Shown here one piece after another: positions 61,840 through 64,000 of a stretch of DNA of 64,000 bases. The translations under genes and the position numbers were made by a program. Source of the DNA: Enterovirga sp. (lineage in GTDB: Bacteria; Pseudomonadota; Alphaproteobacteria; Rhizobiales; Beijerinckiaceae). Below the pieces are notes generated by a model that saw nothing but the letters and a program-made list of their open reading frames with translations, did not search any database and was not told the origin of the DNA. The stretch is taken from assembly GCF_028290205.1 (NCBI RefSeq), contig NZ_JAQGKF010000009.1:1-64000 (forward strand), in the 5' to 3' direction. The stretch's first letter is position 1. Each line of letters starts with the position of its first letter.

Positions 61840-64000
61840 TCAGGCGGCGATTCGCTGCGGGGCCGGGGCGTGGATCACCGGCACGGCCGGGGCGCCCTCC
61901 CATTCGGAATGGGCGGGGATCGACTCGCCCTTCATGATCACGGTGAGCGGGCGCAGCATGGCGAACTCGCCGACGCGGCTGTCGTAGAGCACGGTCGCAT
62001 TGGCCCCGACCGTGACGCCCCGGCCGAGATCGACCCGGCCGACCTTCATCACCCGATCCTCGTAGAGATGCGTCTGCAGCGCCGACATGTCGTTGATGGT
62101 GCAGAAATCGCCGATCCGGACACAGTCGAACTCGGTGATGTCGGTGGACAGCATGCAGATGCCCTGGCCGGTCTTGGTGCCGAGGAGGCGCAGGAACCAG
62201 GGCAGAAACGGGGTGCCCTGGAGATGTTCCAGCAGCACCTTGCCGGCGAGGCCCCAATAGAGAACCGCGACGGCCTCCGTCCGCATGGCCCACCAGGACC
62301 ACATCGGTTTCATCAGGGGCTCGTAGCGCCCCATCAACGCCCATTTCACGCAGACCACGATCAGCGCCTGCGTGATCGCGATGGCGGTGGCTGCGAAGAT
62401 GAAGCTCGCGACCAGCGTGCCCCAATCGTGGCGCAGCACGGCCGGGTAGAAGAGGTTGTCGACGGCCGCGATCCCGAGCGAGATGAACAGCATGGCCGGG
62501 AACGAGGTGTGCAGCGTTTCGAAGGCGAGCCGCCACATCTTCATGCGGCGGCTCGGCGTGTAGGTAGCGGCAGCCCCGAGCACCACCTTTTGACGGGTCG
62601 GGAGCTTGATCGGCGGCGAGCCGAACCAGGTGTCGCCGGAGGCCATCTCCGCGTTCGAGGGCGGCTTCGACTTGATGCCGATCAGCACGTCGTCCGGAAT
62701 CTGGGAGCCCGGCGGCACCACGGCGTCGTTGCCGATGAAGACGCGGGCGCCGGTCTGGACCGGCTCCAGCGTCATCCAGCCGCGCCGCACCTCCTCGTCG
62801 CCGAACACCACCTCATCGGCGATGAAATTCCCGGCCCCGATGCCCACGATGTCGTAGCGGCCCGACAGGTTGGTCGAGATCTCCGCCCCCTGGCCGATCT
62901 TGGCCCCCATCAGCCGGTACCAGGCCCGCATATAGATGGTGGCGAACAGGCTGGAGAGCGTTTCGAGCGTCACCTCGGTGCCGAGCGAAACGATCCATTT
63001 CCGCATGTAGAAGCCGGAGAAGATGGCGTGCCGGCCGGACCGCACCTTGGGCAGCACCGCCCAGCGCAGCGCCGCGATCAGCAGGACGGTCACGGCCGTC
63101 ATGGCGATCGCCGTCGGCCAGGTGATCAGCGGCAGGTACCAGTAATAGCTCACCTCGAAGGTGGCGGAGAGCGAATCGTCGATCCGGTCGAAGAGGTAGA
63201 AGGCCGGGAAGATGGGCAGGAGGCTGACGGCCGGAATCAGCAACAGCATCAGGCCGTAGATCAGTCCGAGGCCGAGGCGCCGTCTGGTCGTGGCGTCCGC
63301 ATGCGGCGGCAGGGCGGACAGGTCCACCACGCCCACCTCGCGGCCGGGAGAGCCGTCCCAGACGGCCCGGGGCGGCACGGTGGTCCCCTCCGGCACCACG
63401 GTGAGGTCGCGCAGTTCGGAATGGTCCCCGAGGCGCGCCCCGCTCGACACCACGCAGGAGGTGCCGACCAGCACGTCGGCCCCGATCTCGATCCGCCCGA
63501 CCACAAAGCTGTTGCCGGTCACCTCCACGTTGTGGAGCACGCATTTCGACCCGAGCACGCTGCCGGCGCCGATGGACACGAGGTCGGCAGCGCCGACATG
63601 CAGGTCCGCGATCACGGCGTCGCGGCCCACCTTGGCGCCGATCAGGCGAAGGTAGATCGCCATGGCGGGCGAGCCCTGCAGCCACTTGATGTGGACCAGC
63701 GTCAGGATCCGGCTGACCAGCCACCACCGGAAGTAGTAGGTTCCCCAGAGGGGATACCGGCCTGGCTTCATGCGGCCGATGATCAGCCATTTCGAGGCGA
63801 TCGCGATCGCGCCCGTCACCACGTTGATCATCATGTAGACGAGCAGGATGGCCAGAACTTCGGCCCACCATTCCAGACCCTCGCCGACAATGATCAGGTA
63901 GGTCAGGAACACGCCCAGCCACTGCGTGGTGGCGAGCGCGATGACGAAGGGCAGCGCGACGGCCTGGGCGAGCCCGCACAGGAAGCGCCGGCGCAGCGGC
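61840..64000 (-). CDS. C-terminal region of a Pls/PosA-type NRPS-like protein (multi-TM plus left-handed beta-helix repeats), truncated by window edge
   Basis: Frame is open through the window end (upstream residues ...[39 protein letters not shown]); repeated TM pairs alternating with hexapeptide-repeat acyltransferase-like segments. Confidence 0.7.
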   Translation of the reverse strand, partial: PLRRRFLCGLAQAVALPFVIALATTQWLGVFLTYLIIVGEGLEWWAEVLAILLVYMMINVVTGAIAIASKWLIIGRMKPGRYPLWGTYYFRWWLVSRILTLVHIKWLQGSPAMAIYLRLIGAKVGRDAVIADLHVGAADLVSIGAGSVLGSKCVLHNVEVTGNSFVVGRIEIGADVLVGTSCVVSSGARLGDHSELRDLTVVPEGTTVPPRAVWDGSPGREVGVVDLSALPPHADATTRRRLGLGLIYGLMLLLIPAVSLLPIFPAFYLFDRIDDSLSATFEVSYYWYLPLITWPTAIAMTAVTVLLIAALRWAVLPKVRSGRHAIFSGFYMRKWIVSLGTEVTLETLSSLFATIYMRAWYRLMGAKIGQGAEISTNLSGRYDIVGIGAGNFIADEVVFGDEEVRRGWMTLEPVQTGARVFIGNDAVVPPGSQIPDDVLIGIKSKPPSNAEMASGDTWFGSPPIKLPTRQKVVLGAAATYTPSRRMKMWRLAFETLHTSFPAMLFISLGIAAVDNLFYPAVLRHDWGTLVASFIFAATAIAITQALIVVCVKWALMGRYEPLMKPMWSWWAMRTEAVAVLYWGLAGKVLLEHLQGTPFLPWFLRLLGTKTGQGICMLSTDITEFDCVRIGDFCTINDMSALQTHLYEDRVMKVGRVDLGRGVTVGANATVLYDSRVGEFAMLRPLTVIMKGESIPAHSEWEGAPAVPVIHAPAPQRIAA

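Overview
GC-rich (alphaproteobacterial, probably Rhizobiales/Hyphomicrobiales-type) chromosomal window of densely packed genes. No rRNA, tRNA, IS element, prophage or CRISPR array was seen by eye. Left part: housekeeping genes (recX, guaA, rsmB-like, guaB, ppx, rlmE, corA). About 15.4-26.5 kb: a surface-polysaccharide locus with Wzm/Wzt-type ABC exporter, glycosyltransferases, and a tightly overlapping CDP-sugar operon (rfbF, rfbG, C-methyltransferase, epimerase, reductase) that looks suited to a C-methylated 6-deoxyhexose. About 27.3-30.8 kb: a membrane PAS-GGDEF-EAL protein directly downstream of an RpfF-like crotonase, i.e. a candidate DSF-like signal / c-di-GMP module, with two near-consensus CtrA-like sites upstream. 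About 31-43 kb: an accessory metabolic island with three orphan Bug-type (TTT) receptors, a TPP enzyme, a LysR regulator, a succinate dehydrogenase/fumarate reductase operon whose flavoprotein lacks the FAD-tethering histidine, a class I fumarase, TauE/SafE and an aspartate dehydrogenase. About 45-49.7 kb: a three-gene phosphorelay including a receiver-DUF3369-histidine kinase. About 51-57.5 kb: valine-type catabolic genes plus a 2-methylfumaryl-CoA isomerase-like CoA transferase. Right end: ndufA9-like, ribB with a degenerate ribA-like domain, aroC, and the C-terminal part of a Pls/PosA-type NRPS that runs off the window. All family calls come from reading the translations; no database search was run.
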